The position numbers were made by a program, and so were the translations under genes. From contig WLMP01000005.1 of NCBI GenBank assembly GCA_009700155.1, forward strand, positions 1 to 23,494: DNA of 23,494 nt, in the 5' to 3' direction. Below are positions 1 through 7,703 of this stretch, piece by piece (positions within the stretch are counted from its first letter, which is position 1; every line of letters starts with the position of its first letter). The DNA comes from Actinomycetota bacterium. Its GTDB lineage: Bacteria; Actinomycetota; Actinomycetes; Nanopelagicales; Nanopelagicaceae. The notes beneath the pieces are model-generated. The model was given only the letters and a program-made list of their open reading frames with translations, was not told the DNA's origin and did not search any database.

Positions 1-1364
1 AAGCCCTTAATTCCCATCCAGTGCTGAATCAAAAATGTTAAGTGGAAACCAAAGAACAATGTCCAGAAATGAATCTTGCCCAGAGTTTCATCGAGCATTC
101 GACCAGTAAATTTAGGCCACCAGAAGTAAAAACCAGCAAACATAGCAAATACCACAGTTCCAAATAACACGTAGTGGAAATGTGCCACTACGAAGTAGGA
201 AGCCGAGACTGCAAAATCAAGTGGCGGTGAGGCCAAAATAATTCCGGTAATTCCACCAAATAAGAAGGTAACTAAAAATCCCATTACCCAAAGCATTGGG
301 GTTTCAAAGGTCACTGAGCCACGCCACATCGTTCCGATCCAGTTGAAGAATTTAACTCCAGTTGGAACACCGATTAAGAAGGTCATAAATGAGAAGAATG
401 GTAAGAGTACTTGTCCGCTGGCATACATATGGTGGGCCCAAACTGCAACAGATAGAGCAGCGATTGCAATAGTGGCTGCAATTAAACCTTTATAACCAAA
501 GATTGGTTTGCGAGAAAAGACTGGCAAAATTTCAGTTGCTATACCAAAAAATGGTAGAGCTAAAATATAAACCTCTGGATGACCAAAGAACCAAAATAGG
601 TGCTGCCACAACATAGCTCCGCCATTTGCAGGATCAAAAATATGCGATCCAAATAAGCGGTCAGATTCAAGTGCTAAAAACGCAGCTGCTAATGGTGGGA
701 ATGCAATTAAAACCAGGATGGAGGTAAGTAAAACGTTCCAGCTAAATATTGACATTCTAAACATGGTCATTCCTGGAGCACGCATTGTTAATATTGTGGT
801 TATAAAGTTAACTCCACCTAAAATCGTTCCAAGACCACCAATTGCAAGTCCAACTAACCAAAGATCAGCACCGATGCCAGGTGAGTATTCGGCATTTGAA
901 AGTGGTGCATAGGCTGTCCACCCAAATGATGCTGCTCCCCCTGGAGTTAAAAATCCGGCAAATGCCATCAGGCCGCCAAATAGATATAGCCAGTATGAAA
1001 GCATATTTAATCTTGGGAATGCCACATCTGCTGCACCAATTTGTAGCGGCATAATTACATTTGCAAATCCAACAAATAATGGAGTTGCAAACATTAAAAG
1101 CATGATGGTGCCATGCATTGTAAATATCTGGTTGTACTGCTCATTACTTAAAAACTGCATTCCGGGACGAGCTAATTCACCACGAAGAAGTAGAGCTAAT
1201 AATCCACCGATTAAGAACCAAGCAAATGAGGTCATTAAATATAAATAACCAATTGTTTTGTGATCAGTTGAAGTTAACCACTTAACTACTAAACGTCCCT
1301 TGGATGTTGGAGCCGGAGCCTGCCTACTAGTTGAAATAGTTGGTCGCTGTGCATAGGTGGTCAT
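1..1364 (-). CDS. ctaD: Cytochrome c oxidase subunit I, C-terminus cut by window edge
   Basis: Catalytic haem-copper subunit of the aa3-type terminal oxidase in the cytoplasmic membrane. It oxidises cytochrome c, reduces O2 to water and pumps protons. The first 454 codons are visible on the minus strand with no stop. Visible family marks are the N-terminal [12 protein letters not shown], the haem-ligand region [10 protein letters not shown], the GHPEVYI motif (CuB His, cross-linked Tyr and proton-channel Glu), the HHMYASG His pair, and [10 protein letters not shown] with the late haem and CuB histidines. About 100 further residues should lie left of the window. The ATG overlaps the TGA stop of ctaC by the ATGA arrangement, so the two are translationally coupled in the order ctaC-ctaD, as usual in actinobacteria. 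Seen: motifs and overlap. Inferred: aa3 type and the length missing. Confidence 0.97.
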   Translation of the reverse strand, partial: MTTYAQRPTISTSRQAPAPTSKGRLVVKWLTSTDHKTIGYLYLMTSFAWFLIGGLLALLLRGELARPGMQFLSNEQYNQIFTMHGTIMLLMFATPLFVGFANVIMPLQIGAADVAFPRLNMLSYWLYLFGGLMAFAGFLTPGGAASFGWTAYAPLSNAEYSPGIGADLWLVGLAIGGLGTILGGVNFITTILTMRAPGMTMFRMSIFSWNVLLTSILVLIAFPPLAAAFLALESDRLFGSHIFDPANGGAMLWQHLFWFFGHPEVYILALPFFGIATEILPVFSRKPIFGYKGLIAATIAIAALSVAVWAHHMYASGQVLLPFFSFMTFLIGVPTGVKFFNWIGTMWRGSVTFETPMLWVMGFLVTFLFGGITGIILASPPLDFAVSASYFVVAHFHYVLFGTVVFAMFAGFYFWWPKFTGRMLDETLGKIHFWTLFFGFHLTFLIQHWMGIKG

Positions 1365-2128
1365 GCGATCGCTGCTTTCTCTTCGGCTACTAAACCTTCA
1401 ATATAACTTTGATACTCCGCTAAAGTGACAACTTTAACGGTAAATAGCATTTGAGCATGGTTTCTGCCACATAAAATATTGCATCGACCTGGATAAGTTC
1501 CCAATTTATTAGCTGTAAATTCCAATTGGTTTGTTACGCCTGGCAAATTTTGCATTTGAATCATAAAAGCTGGAATCCAGAAGCCATGGACGACATCATT
1601 TGCATCCAAAGTGAAGCGAACTTTTTGTCCTTGGGGTAGATACAAAGTTGGAGGCTGAGCTGGTGTACCAGTCACAGTTGCACTCTTAAAATCACCAGCA
1701 TCCTTATATTTAAACTGCCATGACCACTGGAATCCAACTACATCAATAAAATGTGAAACTTGTGAGTCGGGAGAAATTTTAACGATCTTTGACTCTCGTT
1801 GAACTGTGAAATAGAAAAGGACAGCAACTATTAAGAATGGAATTAATGTGTAAGCAATTTCCACTGGAATGTTGTATTGAGTTTGTTTCGGAAAATTCTC
1901 ATCCTTTTTACGATGGAAGAAAACTGGCCATAGAATCAAAATTAATGTAATCACTCCAACAACTGCGCCAGCTATCCAAGCGCCCTGCCAAAGTGATAAA
2001 GATTGATCATTAACGCTTGATATGCCCTCTTCAAATCCAAGACCAGATACTTCACCGTTAGCACAACCGGCAAGAAGCGGAGTCAGTGCTACCAATCCAA
2101 GCGATGGTTTAAAGTGAGGCAGATGCAT
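1361..2128 (-). CDS. ctaC: Cytochrome c oxidase subunit II, lipoprotein
   Basis: CuA-bearing subunit that takes electrons from cytochrome c (in actinobacteria from the bcc complex) and passes them to CtaD. From the ATG at 2128 it has 255 residues. A signal peptide ends in the lipobox LLAGC (Cys22). Two membrane helices lie near residues 50-72 and 89-110, followed by GFQWSWQF, the electron-entry aromatic motif. The CuA site is His181 plus [12 protein letters not shown] (Cys216, Cys220, His224, Met227). The usual Glu between the two cysteines is Ile218 here. A TTG at 2158 in frame would add ten residues, but the ATG is preferred because a promoter (2136-2164) ends seven bases before it, implying a leaderless message, and because the signal peptide then starts cleanly. 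Its TGA stop overlaps the ctaD start. Confidence 0.93.
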   Translation of the reverse strand: MHLPHFKPSLGLVALTPLLAGCANGEVSGLGFEEGISSVNDQSLSLWQGAWIAGAVVGVITLILILWPVFFHRKKDENFPKQTQYNIPVEIAYTLIPFLIVAVLFYFTVQRESKIVKISPDSQVSHFIDVVGFQWSWQFKYKDAGDFKSATVTGTPAQPPTLYLPQGQKVRFTLDANDVVHGFWIPAFMIQMQNLPGVTNQLEFTANKLGTYPGRCNILCGRNHAQMLFTVKVVTLAEYQSYIEGLVAEEKAAIA

Positions 2129-2135
2129 AGGGTTA

Positions 2136-2164
2136 AGGATAACCTTCTGCTCTAGCAATGTCGC
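2136..2164 (-). promoter_or_regulatory. Predicted ctaC promoter, leaderless
   Basis: Read on the minus strand, GCGACA (2159-2164; four matches to TTGACA) is followed by a 17-base spacer and TATCCT (2136-2141), then seven bases to the ctaC ATG at 2128. This spacing puts the transcript start at or next to the A of ATG. The call rests on sequence pattern only. Confidence 0.55.
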
Positions 2165-2187
2165 ACTGGCTCAGATAGGGGTAAGAG

Positions 2188-3243
2188 GTGGTTCGTATCA
2201 CAGGCAACTTCCAGCAGGAAAGAGTGCTACACCCTGCATCGGCATCCTTGCTATCAGAGCTTTTCTTAAAGGGTTGGCCAGATCCTTCTAAATTAAATAA
2301 TCAATCACGCCAAACTGCTCTGCTATTGCAGCAGGCTAAGGAAAGTTTTGCTAAACATTTAAGTGTAAGAGCAGATGAGATTGAGTTTCTAGGCGAGGTT
2401 GATCTTGGGTTTCAGTTAGGAATTCAAGGACTACTTAGTAAGGAAAGTAGGTTGGCCTATTCAGCAATTGACCGACAAAAAGTTTTTGCAGTCGCAGCCG
2501 CAGAAGAGAAAGCTGGCAGAAGTTTAAATCTTCTCCCAGTAAATGATCAGGGAGATATCCAGGAAAGTTTGGTGTCTGAAAATGATCTACTTGTTTGGCA
2601 AGTTGCTAATGGTGAAACTGGTAACCTTCAAAGATCTCCTACTAGTAAGGCACAAATCTTTGCTGACTGCACCAGTAGCGGAATAGATCATCTACCAAGA
2701 TTTGAATATCAAAGCGCACTTTTTGACAGTACTAGCTGGGCAGGACCTGCTGGAGTTGGTGTTTTAGTAATTAAGTCCAGTGCAAAATGGCGAAATCCCT
2801 TACCCCACAATGATTTAGTTAGAGTGCCTAACTCTTTTTCACTTCCATTAGTTCTAGCGAGTGCTGTTGCCATGGAAAATTACGTCACTCAAAGTGATAT
2901 CAGGCTTAAGTTAAAGAAAGTAATAATTGATTTCATTTCTAACCAGATCAGTGATGTTGATATTGCATCAAATCTGGATGGTTTGAGCAAAAATCTCTCA
3001 GTATCAATCAAAGGTATTGAGGCAGATCGACTTCTACTAGCACTTGAGGATGCAGGCTATGCAGTTGACTCTGGCTCTGCTTGTAAATCTGCAGATATGC
3101 AACCAAGTCATGTCTTAGCAGCGATGGGTAGACCAATTACCGGAAATATCAGGTTGACCATCCATAAAGAAATGACCGAAGAAGTTGTTATAGATTTTTG
3201 CCAAGCTTTAAAAAGCAGTGTTGCAATACTTAGAAAAGATTAG
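2188..3243 (+). CDS. Cysteine desulfurase (NifS/aminotransferase V) homolog lacking the PLP lysine
   Basis: A 351-residue protein of the class V aminotransferase fold, the family of NifS/IscS that takes sulfur from cysteine for Fe-S clusters. It starts with GTG behind AGGGG (about 2177-2181). Family marks kept: LHPAS...GWPDPS near the N-terminus, NGETGNLQ (141-148), the PLP-ring Asp160, the active-site loop SGSACKS with Cys299 followed by PSHVLAAMG, and Arg322 in GNIRLTI. Marks lost: the PLP-binding His-Lys of the usual SAHKxxGP is Thr182-Ser183 in DSTSWAGP, the PLP-stacking His is replaced around Asp95-Arg96, and the N-terminal cofactor-phosphate loop is unrecognisable. As read it should not form a PLP Schiff base, so desulfurase activity is doubtful. 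It could be a sulfur-carrier or structural paralog. It is divergent from ctaC and its last bases overlap the convergent Fe-S carrier gene. Confidence 0.8.
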   Translation: MVRITGNFQQERVLHPASASLLSELFLKGWPDPSKLNNQSRQTALLLQQAKESFAKHLSVRADEIEFLGEVDLGFQLGIQGLLSKESRLAYSAIDRQKVFAVAAAEEKAGRSLNLLPVNDQGDIQESLVSENDLLVWQVANGETGNLQRSPTSKAQIFADCTSSGIDHLPRFEYQSALFDSTSWAGPAGVGVLVIKSSAKWRNPLPHNDLVRVPNSFSLPLVLASAVAMENYVTQSDIRLKLKKVIIDFISNQISDVDIASNLDGLSKNLSVSIKGIEADRLLLALEDAGYAVDSGSACKSADMQPSHVLAAMGRPITGNIRLTIHKEMTEEVVIDFCQALKSSVAILRKD

Positions 3244-3614
3244 TTAAAAGAATCTCCACAGGCACATGATCCTTGCGCATTTGGATTATCAATTGTAAAT
3301 CCTTGCTTCTGGATAGTGTCAACGAAATCAATAGAAGCACCCATTAAATATGGCGTACTCATTTTGTCAGTTACGACCTTAACTTTTCCACCAGAAAATT
3401 CAGAGATTGTGTCGCCATCTAATTGGCGATCATCGAAGTAAAGTTGGTAGCGAAGCCCAGAACAACCACCAGGTTGAACAGCTACTCGCAGACTTAAATC
3501 ATCACGGCCTTCTTGAACAAGTAAGGCAGAAACTTTTTCAGCAGCAACATCGGTTAGTGCGATGCCCTTTGTAGATACTGAAATATCTGTCGTGCTAGTT
3601 GTATCTGTGCTCAT
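3240..3614 (-). CDS. erpA: A-type iron-sulfur cluster carrier/insertion protein
   Basis: HesB/IscA/ErpA family protein that binds Fe-S clusters and hands them to apo-enzymes in the cytoplasm. From the ATG at 3614 it has 124 residues. The three cluster-binding cysteines are present in GGCSGLRY and, at the C-terminus, GSCACGDSF. An upstream in-frame ATG at 3647 would add eleven residues, but the 3614 start has GGAGAG eight bases before it and fits the usual family length. The gene converges on the desulfurase-like gene with a 4-base overlap and diverges from nadA, whose product is a 4Fe-4S enzyme, so supply of clusters to NadA and LipA is a reasonable inference. The ErpA name, rather than IscA or SufA, rests on actinobacterial context. 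Confidence 0.92.
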   Translation of the reverse strand: MSTDTTSTTDISVSTKGIALTDVAAEKVSALLVQEGRDDLSLRVAVQPGGCSGLRYQLYFDDRQLDGDTISEFSGGKVKVVTDKMSTPYLMGASIDFVDTIQKQGFTIDNPNAQGSCACGDSFN

Positions 3615-3666
3615 ACTCACTACTCTCCAATTTTTACCTAGGCTCATAGGTTACTAGTAAATTCAG

Positions 3667-4851
3667 ATGATTTCTGCACCAAAACCTGTGAGCGTTTACA
3701 CTCAGGCCATGGGAATAACTGAGGTTTTGCTTCTAGGCAAGCAGCGCGATCTTCAAAGCGAGCGCGGAGTTTCCTGTGATGGCGCTCTGCCATCTCCAAG
3801 TGATCCAGGCCTAGTTGAGCGAGCAAAGATTGCCCGAGCAGCACTTGGTTCGAAAGCGATGGTGCTAGGTCATCATTACCAAAGAGATGAAGTAATTGCC
3901 TTTGCAGATATTCGTGGTGACTCTTTTAAGTTAGCTCAAGCAGCTGCTGATAATTCTGATGCTGAGTTTATCTTTTTTTGTGGTGTGCACTTTATGGCCG
4001 AAAGCGCCGATGTTTTAACAACTAAAGATCAGAAAGTTATATTGCCAGATTTAGCAGCTGGTTGCTCAATGGCAGATATGGCAACTGCTGCTCAAGTAGA
4101 GGATTGTTGGCAAGTTTTAGAAAAGTTAGGTGTAGCAAAGAGAACTATTCCAATTACTTATATGAACTCATCAGCTGCAATTAAGGCATTTACTGGAAAA
4201 AACAATGGTGCAGTCTGCACATCATCTAATGCTATGCGGGCTATGAAATGGGCATTTGAAAATGGAGATAAGATTTTGTTTCTACCTGATCAACATCTGG
4301 GAAGAAACACAGCAGTTTTATCACTTGGACTTAAATTAGATGATTGTGTTCTCTGGAATCCTTGGAAGAAAAATGGTGGCTTAACTGATGATCAAATTAG
4401 ATCAGCCAAGGTCATCTTGTGGCGAGGTCACTGTTCGGTTCATGGTCGCTTTACAGTTGATAATATAAATCAAGCAAGACAGCAGCTGCTTGGGGTGCAA
4501 ATACTGGTCCATCCTGAGTGTCAGCACGATGTAGTTGCTAATGCAGATCTTGTTGGTAGTACTGAGATGATTATAAAAAGTATCACCCAATCCCCAGCCG
4601 GCTCTAAGTGGGCAGTTGGTACTGAGTTGAATTTGGTTCAGCGCCTGGCAAATGAGAATCCCGATAAACAGGTGATCTTCCTAGATAAAACGATCTGTTA
4701 CTGCTCAACGATGAATCGGATAGATCTTCCGCACCTTGTTTGGGCGATGGAATCTTTGGTATCTGGGCGGATGGTTAATCAGATTCAGGTCGAAAATGAG
4801 GTAGCAAAGTATGCAAAAGTTGCATTAGAGCGAATGTTGGCTCTACCTTAA
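3667..4851 (+). CDS. nadA: Quinolinate synthase A
   Basis: Condenses iminoaspartate with dihydroxyacetone phosphate to quinolinate in de novo NAD synthesis, using an oxygen-sensitive 4Fe-4S cluster in the cytoplasm. The protein has 394 residues. Motifs seen: LGHHYQRDEV (substrate-binding His-Tyr, about 68-76), CGVHFMAE with Cys105, CTSSNA with Cys184, HPEC (282-285) and CYCSTMN (Cys344/Cys346), together giving the expected three cluster ligands. The first 40 residues are a poorly conserved extension. An ATG at 3709 (MGITEV) is an alternative start and I see no convincing ribosome binding site for either. The partners nadB and nadC, which often follow in actinobacteria, are not here. The next gene, a DUF3043 protein, begins four bases after the stop. 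Confidence 0.95.
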   Translation: MISAPKPVSVYTQAMGITEVLLLGKQRDLQSERGVSCDGALPSPSDPGLVERAKIARAALGSKAMVLGHHYQRDEVIAFADIRGDSFKLAQAAADNSDAEFIFFCGVHFMAESADVLTTKDQKVILPDLAAGCSMADMATAAQVEDCWQVLEKLGVAKRTIPITYMNSSAAIKAFTGKNNGAVCTSSNAMRAMKWAFENGDKILFLPDQHLGRNTAVLSLGLKLDDCVLWNPWKKNGGLTDDQIRSAKVILWRGHCSVHGRFTVDNINQARQQLLGVQILVHPECQHDVVANADLVGSTEMIIKSITQSPAGSKWAVGTELNLVQRLANENPDKQVIFLDKTICYCSTMNRIDLPHLVWAMESLVSGRMVNQIQVENEVAKYAKVALERMLALP

Positions 4852-4855
4852 TCAC

Positions 4856-5386
4856 ATGGCTGAGAAAAAAGGCAAACCAACCCCAAAGCGAAAAGTATCT
4901 GAGGCAAAGCTAAAGGTCGCCTCCCTTTCACCTGCGGCAAGTAAAGAAGCAAAGCGTGCTCTAAAAGAGCAGGCACGGATTAGAAGACTTGAAGCAAGAG
5001 CTGCCTATATGCGAGGTGAAGAAAGTGCCCTGCCTTATCGAGATAAGGGTCCGGCAAGAAGATTTGTAAGAAATTATATTGATGAGCGCCGCTCCTTTGC
5101 CGAGTATTTCTTAGTACTAATTGTCTTTGTATTGTTTTTAACTCTAATTCCAATACCTACTGTGCAATTGGCAGCAGTAGCGATTATGTACTCTGCAATG
5201 GTAATAATTACTATTAATGGAATTGTATTATCTAGAAAATTAAAGAAGTTAGTTAGTGAAAAGTATCCAGATGAACCAACTAAAGGCGTCGGAATGTATG
5301 GCTGGATGCGATCTACTCAACTTAGAAGACTTCGTGCTCCGGCCCCACAAGTAGGACCGGGCAGTAATTCAAAAAAGAAGAAGTAA
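4856..5386 (+). CDS. DUF3043 family membrane protein
   Basis: Actinobacterial protein of unknown function, 176 residues. The N-terminal third is highly basic and Lys/Arg/Ala-rich (1-50), probably helical, then comes the family-typical YRDKGPARRFVRNYIDERRS (61-80). Two membrane helices follow at about 82-101 and 103-125. The tail is basic and ends in KKKK. The arrangement suggests an integral membrane protein with both ends on the cytoplasmic face. It lies four bases after nadA and is probably cotranscribed with it. A DUF3043 protein (Rv2206 in M. tuberculosis, from memory) occupies a similar place in other actinobacteria. It converges on the aldo/keto reductase gene with one base between the stops. 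No function can be assigned. Confidence 0.85.
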   Translation: MAEKKGKPTPKRKVSEAKLKVASLSPAASKEAKRALKEQARIRRLEARAAYMRGEESALPYRDKGPARRFVRNYIDERRSFAEYFLVLIVFVLFLTLIPIPTVQLAAVAIMYSAMVIITINGIVLSRKLKKLVSEKYPDEPTKGVGMYGWMRSTQLRRLRAPAPQVGPGSNSKKKK

Positions 5387-5387
5387 A

Positions 5388-6389
5388 TTAAGCCCTTGGA
5401 TTTGGGCTAACTGTCTTTGCCGGATCTTTTTCAACTACCCCTGCAAGTACAGCATCTATTTCAGACAAAATCTGCTTATCTAGCTTAACTCCAGCAGCTT
5501 TAACATTCTCTTTTATCTGTGCAGGTTTAGTCGCACCAATAATCGCACTTGATACATTTGAATTTGATAGTACCCAGGCAATTGCTAATTGAGCTGGCGT
5601 AAGATCGACTTTCTTAGCGATTGGCGTTAGTTTTTGAACTGCAGTTAAAACTTGGTTGGTCATAAATTGAGAAATCATCTTCGCTCCACCTTTTTTATCA
5701 GTAGCGCGTGAGCCAGCTGGAGCTTTTTGCCCTGGTAAGTACTTACCACTTAAAACTCCTTGGGCAATTGGAGACCAAACTATTTGTCCTATTCCTTCTT
5801 TTTCACATAGCGGCACAACCTCTGACTCAATTACTCGCCAGAGCATTGAATACTGTGGTTGGCTAGAAACAAATCGGTAGTAGCCCTTTTGATCTTGAAT
5901 TTTTAATGCAGCCGCAATTTGCGCAGCATTCCACTCAGAAAAACCAATGTATAGAACTTTACCGCTTCGAATTAGGTCATCAAATGCACCCAATGTTTCC
6001 TCTAGTGGTGTTTCAACATCAAATCGATGAGCTTGATAAAGATCTACATAATCTGTTTTTAATCTCTTCAAGGAGGCATTGCATGACTCCATAATGTGCT
6101 TACGAGAAAGTCCACGATCGTTTTTACCAGTTCCAGTTGGCCAATAAGCCTTGGTCAATAATTCATAAGATTCGCGCCGAACACCTTTTAGCGCTTTGCC
6201 TAAAACTGTCTCAGCCTTTGTTCCCGCATACATATCGGCGGTATCTAAAGTTGTAATACCTAAATCTAAAGCGGCTCGCACACACTTAATTGCAGCATCT
6301 GACTCGACTTGAGAACCATGAGTGAGCCAATTTCCATAGGTAATTTCAGAAACATACATTCCACTACTACCAAGACGGCGATACTCCAT
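5388..6389 (-). CDS. Aldo/keto reductase family oxidoreductase
   Basis: NADPH-dependent carbonyl reductase of the TIM-barrel aldo/keto reductase superfamily, 333 residues. The catalytic tetrad is complete: Asp49 and Tyr54 in DTADMYAG, Lys80 in LLTKAYW, and His121 in LYQAHRFD. The FSEWNAAQI stretch and the C-terminal IIGATKPAQIKENVKA cofactor-binding segment are also present. It resembles the YghZ / voltage-gated potassium-channel beta-like group, but the substrate cannot be read from sequence. Its ATG has a strong AGGAGA six bases upstream. It lies 77 bases downstream of gcvT on the same strand, so it may be cotranscribed or have its own promoter. From memory it is not part of the conserved actinobacterial neighbourhood, so it is probably a lineage-specific insertion. 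Confidence 0.9.
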   Translation of the reverse strand: MEYRRLGSSGMYVSEITYGNWLTHGSQVESDAAIKCVRAALDLGITTLDTADMYAGTKAETVLGKALKGVRRESYELLTKAYWPTGTGKNDRGLSRKHIMESCNASLKRLKTDYVDLYQAHRFDVETPLEETLGAFDDLIRSGKVLYIGFSEWNAAQIAAALKIQDQKGYYRFVSSQPQYSMLWRVIESEVVPLCEKEGIGQIVWSPIAQGVLSGKYLPGQKAPAGSRATDKKGGAKMISQFMTNQVLTAVQKLTPIAKKVDLTPAQLAIAWVLSNSNVSSAIIGATKPAQIKENVKAAGVKLDKQILSEIDAVLAGVVEKDPAKTVSPNPRA

Positions 6390-6466
6390 CGATCTCTCCT
6401 TTAGCTAGGCTTTGGGAAATAATGTATCACTAACATATTGAGATAGAAATAGTTAAAAGTTAATAT

Positions 6467-7555
6467 CTAGCGAACTTTTGAAGGCACAAACGGCAAGGTG
6501 ACCACCTCAAAAATAGAGTCTCGGCCTCGAACATCAATTACGACCGAATCACCTTTTTGGATATCTGATGAGATTAGCGCTAAACCTATACCTTTACGAA
6601 GTGCGGGTGAAAAGGTGCCGCTAGTAACTGTGCCGATTACTTCCCCATTTTGATTTTTAACTTGCATATCTTTTCGCGGGATAGCTCGGTCAGTTGCCAG
6701 AATTGCTTTTAACTTTAGATTTGTACCATTTTGCTTTTGATCTACCAATACCGCTTTACCAGTGAACTCTTGCTTATCAAAGCCCACAGCCCAACTTGCT
6801 GCTGCTTCAACTGGTGAAATGCTTAAAGAAAGTTCATGTCCATGCAGTGGATAACCCATCTCGGTGCGCAAAACATCTCTAGCGCCAAGTCCGCAGGCTG
6901 CGCCATTAAGTTTTAAGGCTGCCGCCATTAATTGATCCCAAACTTTATCTGCATCCTGCCAAGTAGGAATTATTTCAAATCCCAATTCACCGGTGTAACC
7001 AGTTCTGCAAACTATTAGCTCGCTACTTCCTATCTGTGCTTTTAAGAATTGCATGTAATCAATACCAGTATCTATTCCTAATGCATTAAGTAGCTCTACC
7101 GATCTTGGGCCCTGAACAGCAAACACTGCAAATTTTTCATGCAAATTACTCACAGTAATACCGCTTGGAGCAGTTGAGTTAAGAACTTCAAAAACTGCTG
7201 AAGCATTTGCTGCATTTGGGACTAAGAAAAAATCAGTTGCAGAGTTTTGGTATGCGATTAAATCATCAATCACGCCGCCGCTAGCGTTACAGATCAAGGT
7301 GTATTGGGCTTGCCCTGGTTTAATCCGATTTAAATCATTTGTAAAAGCGCTATTTAAAAATTGTAATGATCCTTCGCCAACTACAGATATTTTTCCGAGA
7401 TGTGAAACATCAAAAACTCCAACTTGGCCTCTAACTGAGTTGTACTCCTCAATTACACCAGTTTTTTGATACTCAATCGGCATAAGCCAGCCACCAAAAT
7501 CTGCCATTTTTGCATTTAGCTCTAAATGCTTTGCTGCGATTGGTGAATTCTTCAT
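6467..7555 (-). CDS. gcvT: Glycine cleavage system T protein (aminomethyltransferase)
   Basis: Transfers the methylene group from aminomethyl-lipoyl-H-protein to tetrahydrofolate, releasing ammonia, as part of glycine cleavage. The protein has 362 residues, the usual length. Family marks include the N-terminal MADFGGWLMPIEY, GVFDVSHLGKI, CNASGGVIDDLIAY, and CRTGYTGELGFEI in the folate-binding region. The C-terminal half has GLGARDVLRTEMGYPLHGHE and the final barrel SGTFSPALRKGIGLAL. The ATG has TAAGTT at -12 to -7 and no ribosome binding site, so it is probably leaderless. It diverges from pepA across 148 bases. The H and P proteins are not in this window. It shares dependence on lipoate and dihydrolipoamide dehydrogenase with genes further right. 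Confidence 0.96.
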   Translation of the reverse strand: MKNSPIAAKHLELNAKMADFGGWLMPIEYQKTGVIEEYNSVRGQVGVFDVSHLGKISVVGEGSLQFLNSAFTNDLNRIKPGQAQYTLICNASGGVIDDLIAYQNSATDFFLVPNAANASAVFEVLNSTAPSGITVSNLHEKFAVFAVQGPRSVELLNALGIDTGIDYMQFLKAQIGSSELIVCRTGYTGELGFEIIPTWQDADKVWDQLMAAALKLNGAACGLGARDVLRTEMGYPLHGHELSLSISPVEAAASWAVGFDKQEFTGKAVLVDQKQNGTNLKLKAILATDRAIPRKDMQVKNQNGEVIGTVTSGTFSPALRKGIGLALISSDIQKGDSVVIDVRGRDSIFEVVTLPFVPSKVR

Positions 7556-7561
7556 TGGGTA

Positions 7562-7567
7562 AACTTA
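7562..7567 (-). promoter_or_regulatory. Predicted -10 box of leaderless gcvT
   Basis: On the minus strand TAAGTT lies six bases before the gcvT ATG, the position expected if transcription starts at the A of the start codon. No convincing -35 element or Shine-Dalgarno sequence is seen. The rest of the 148-base gcvT/pepA gap shows no glycine riboswitch-like structure that I can recognise. Confidence 0.4.
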
Positions 7568-7703
7568 CACTCCAAAACTCAATTTAAAAGGTTGATTCTG
7601 GCTGGCAAACAGTTTGTGGCAATTTAAGGTGTTTATGCCCCTACTTATATCCCTTAGGCTTATCCCCTAGTTAGTAACTTGGATCTATTAAATTGGAGTA
7701 GGT

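Noticed and set aside
718-1054. Short plus-strand open frames at 718-912 and 842-1054
   Set aside because: They lie antisense within the well-supported ctaD gene and show no start signal or recognisable domain.
4402-4590. Short minus-strand open frame inside nadA
   Set aside because: It is antisense to conserved NadA sequence (the HPEC region), with no ribosome binding site or recognisable domain.
5391-5408. Terminator hairpin AGCCC/GGGCT between DUF3043 and the aldo/keto reductase
   Set aside because: The stem is only five base pairs with an eight-base loop, lies inside the reductase coding end, and lacks a proper T tract on the plus strand.
7556-7703. Glycine riboswitch upstream of gcvT
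   Set aside because: The gap is short, no paired aptamer-like helices were recognised, and the gcvT start fits a leaderless transcript.
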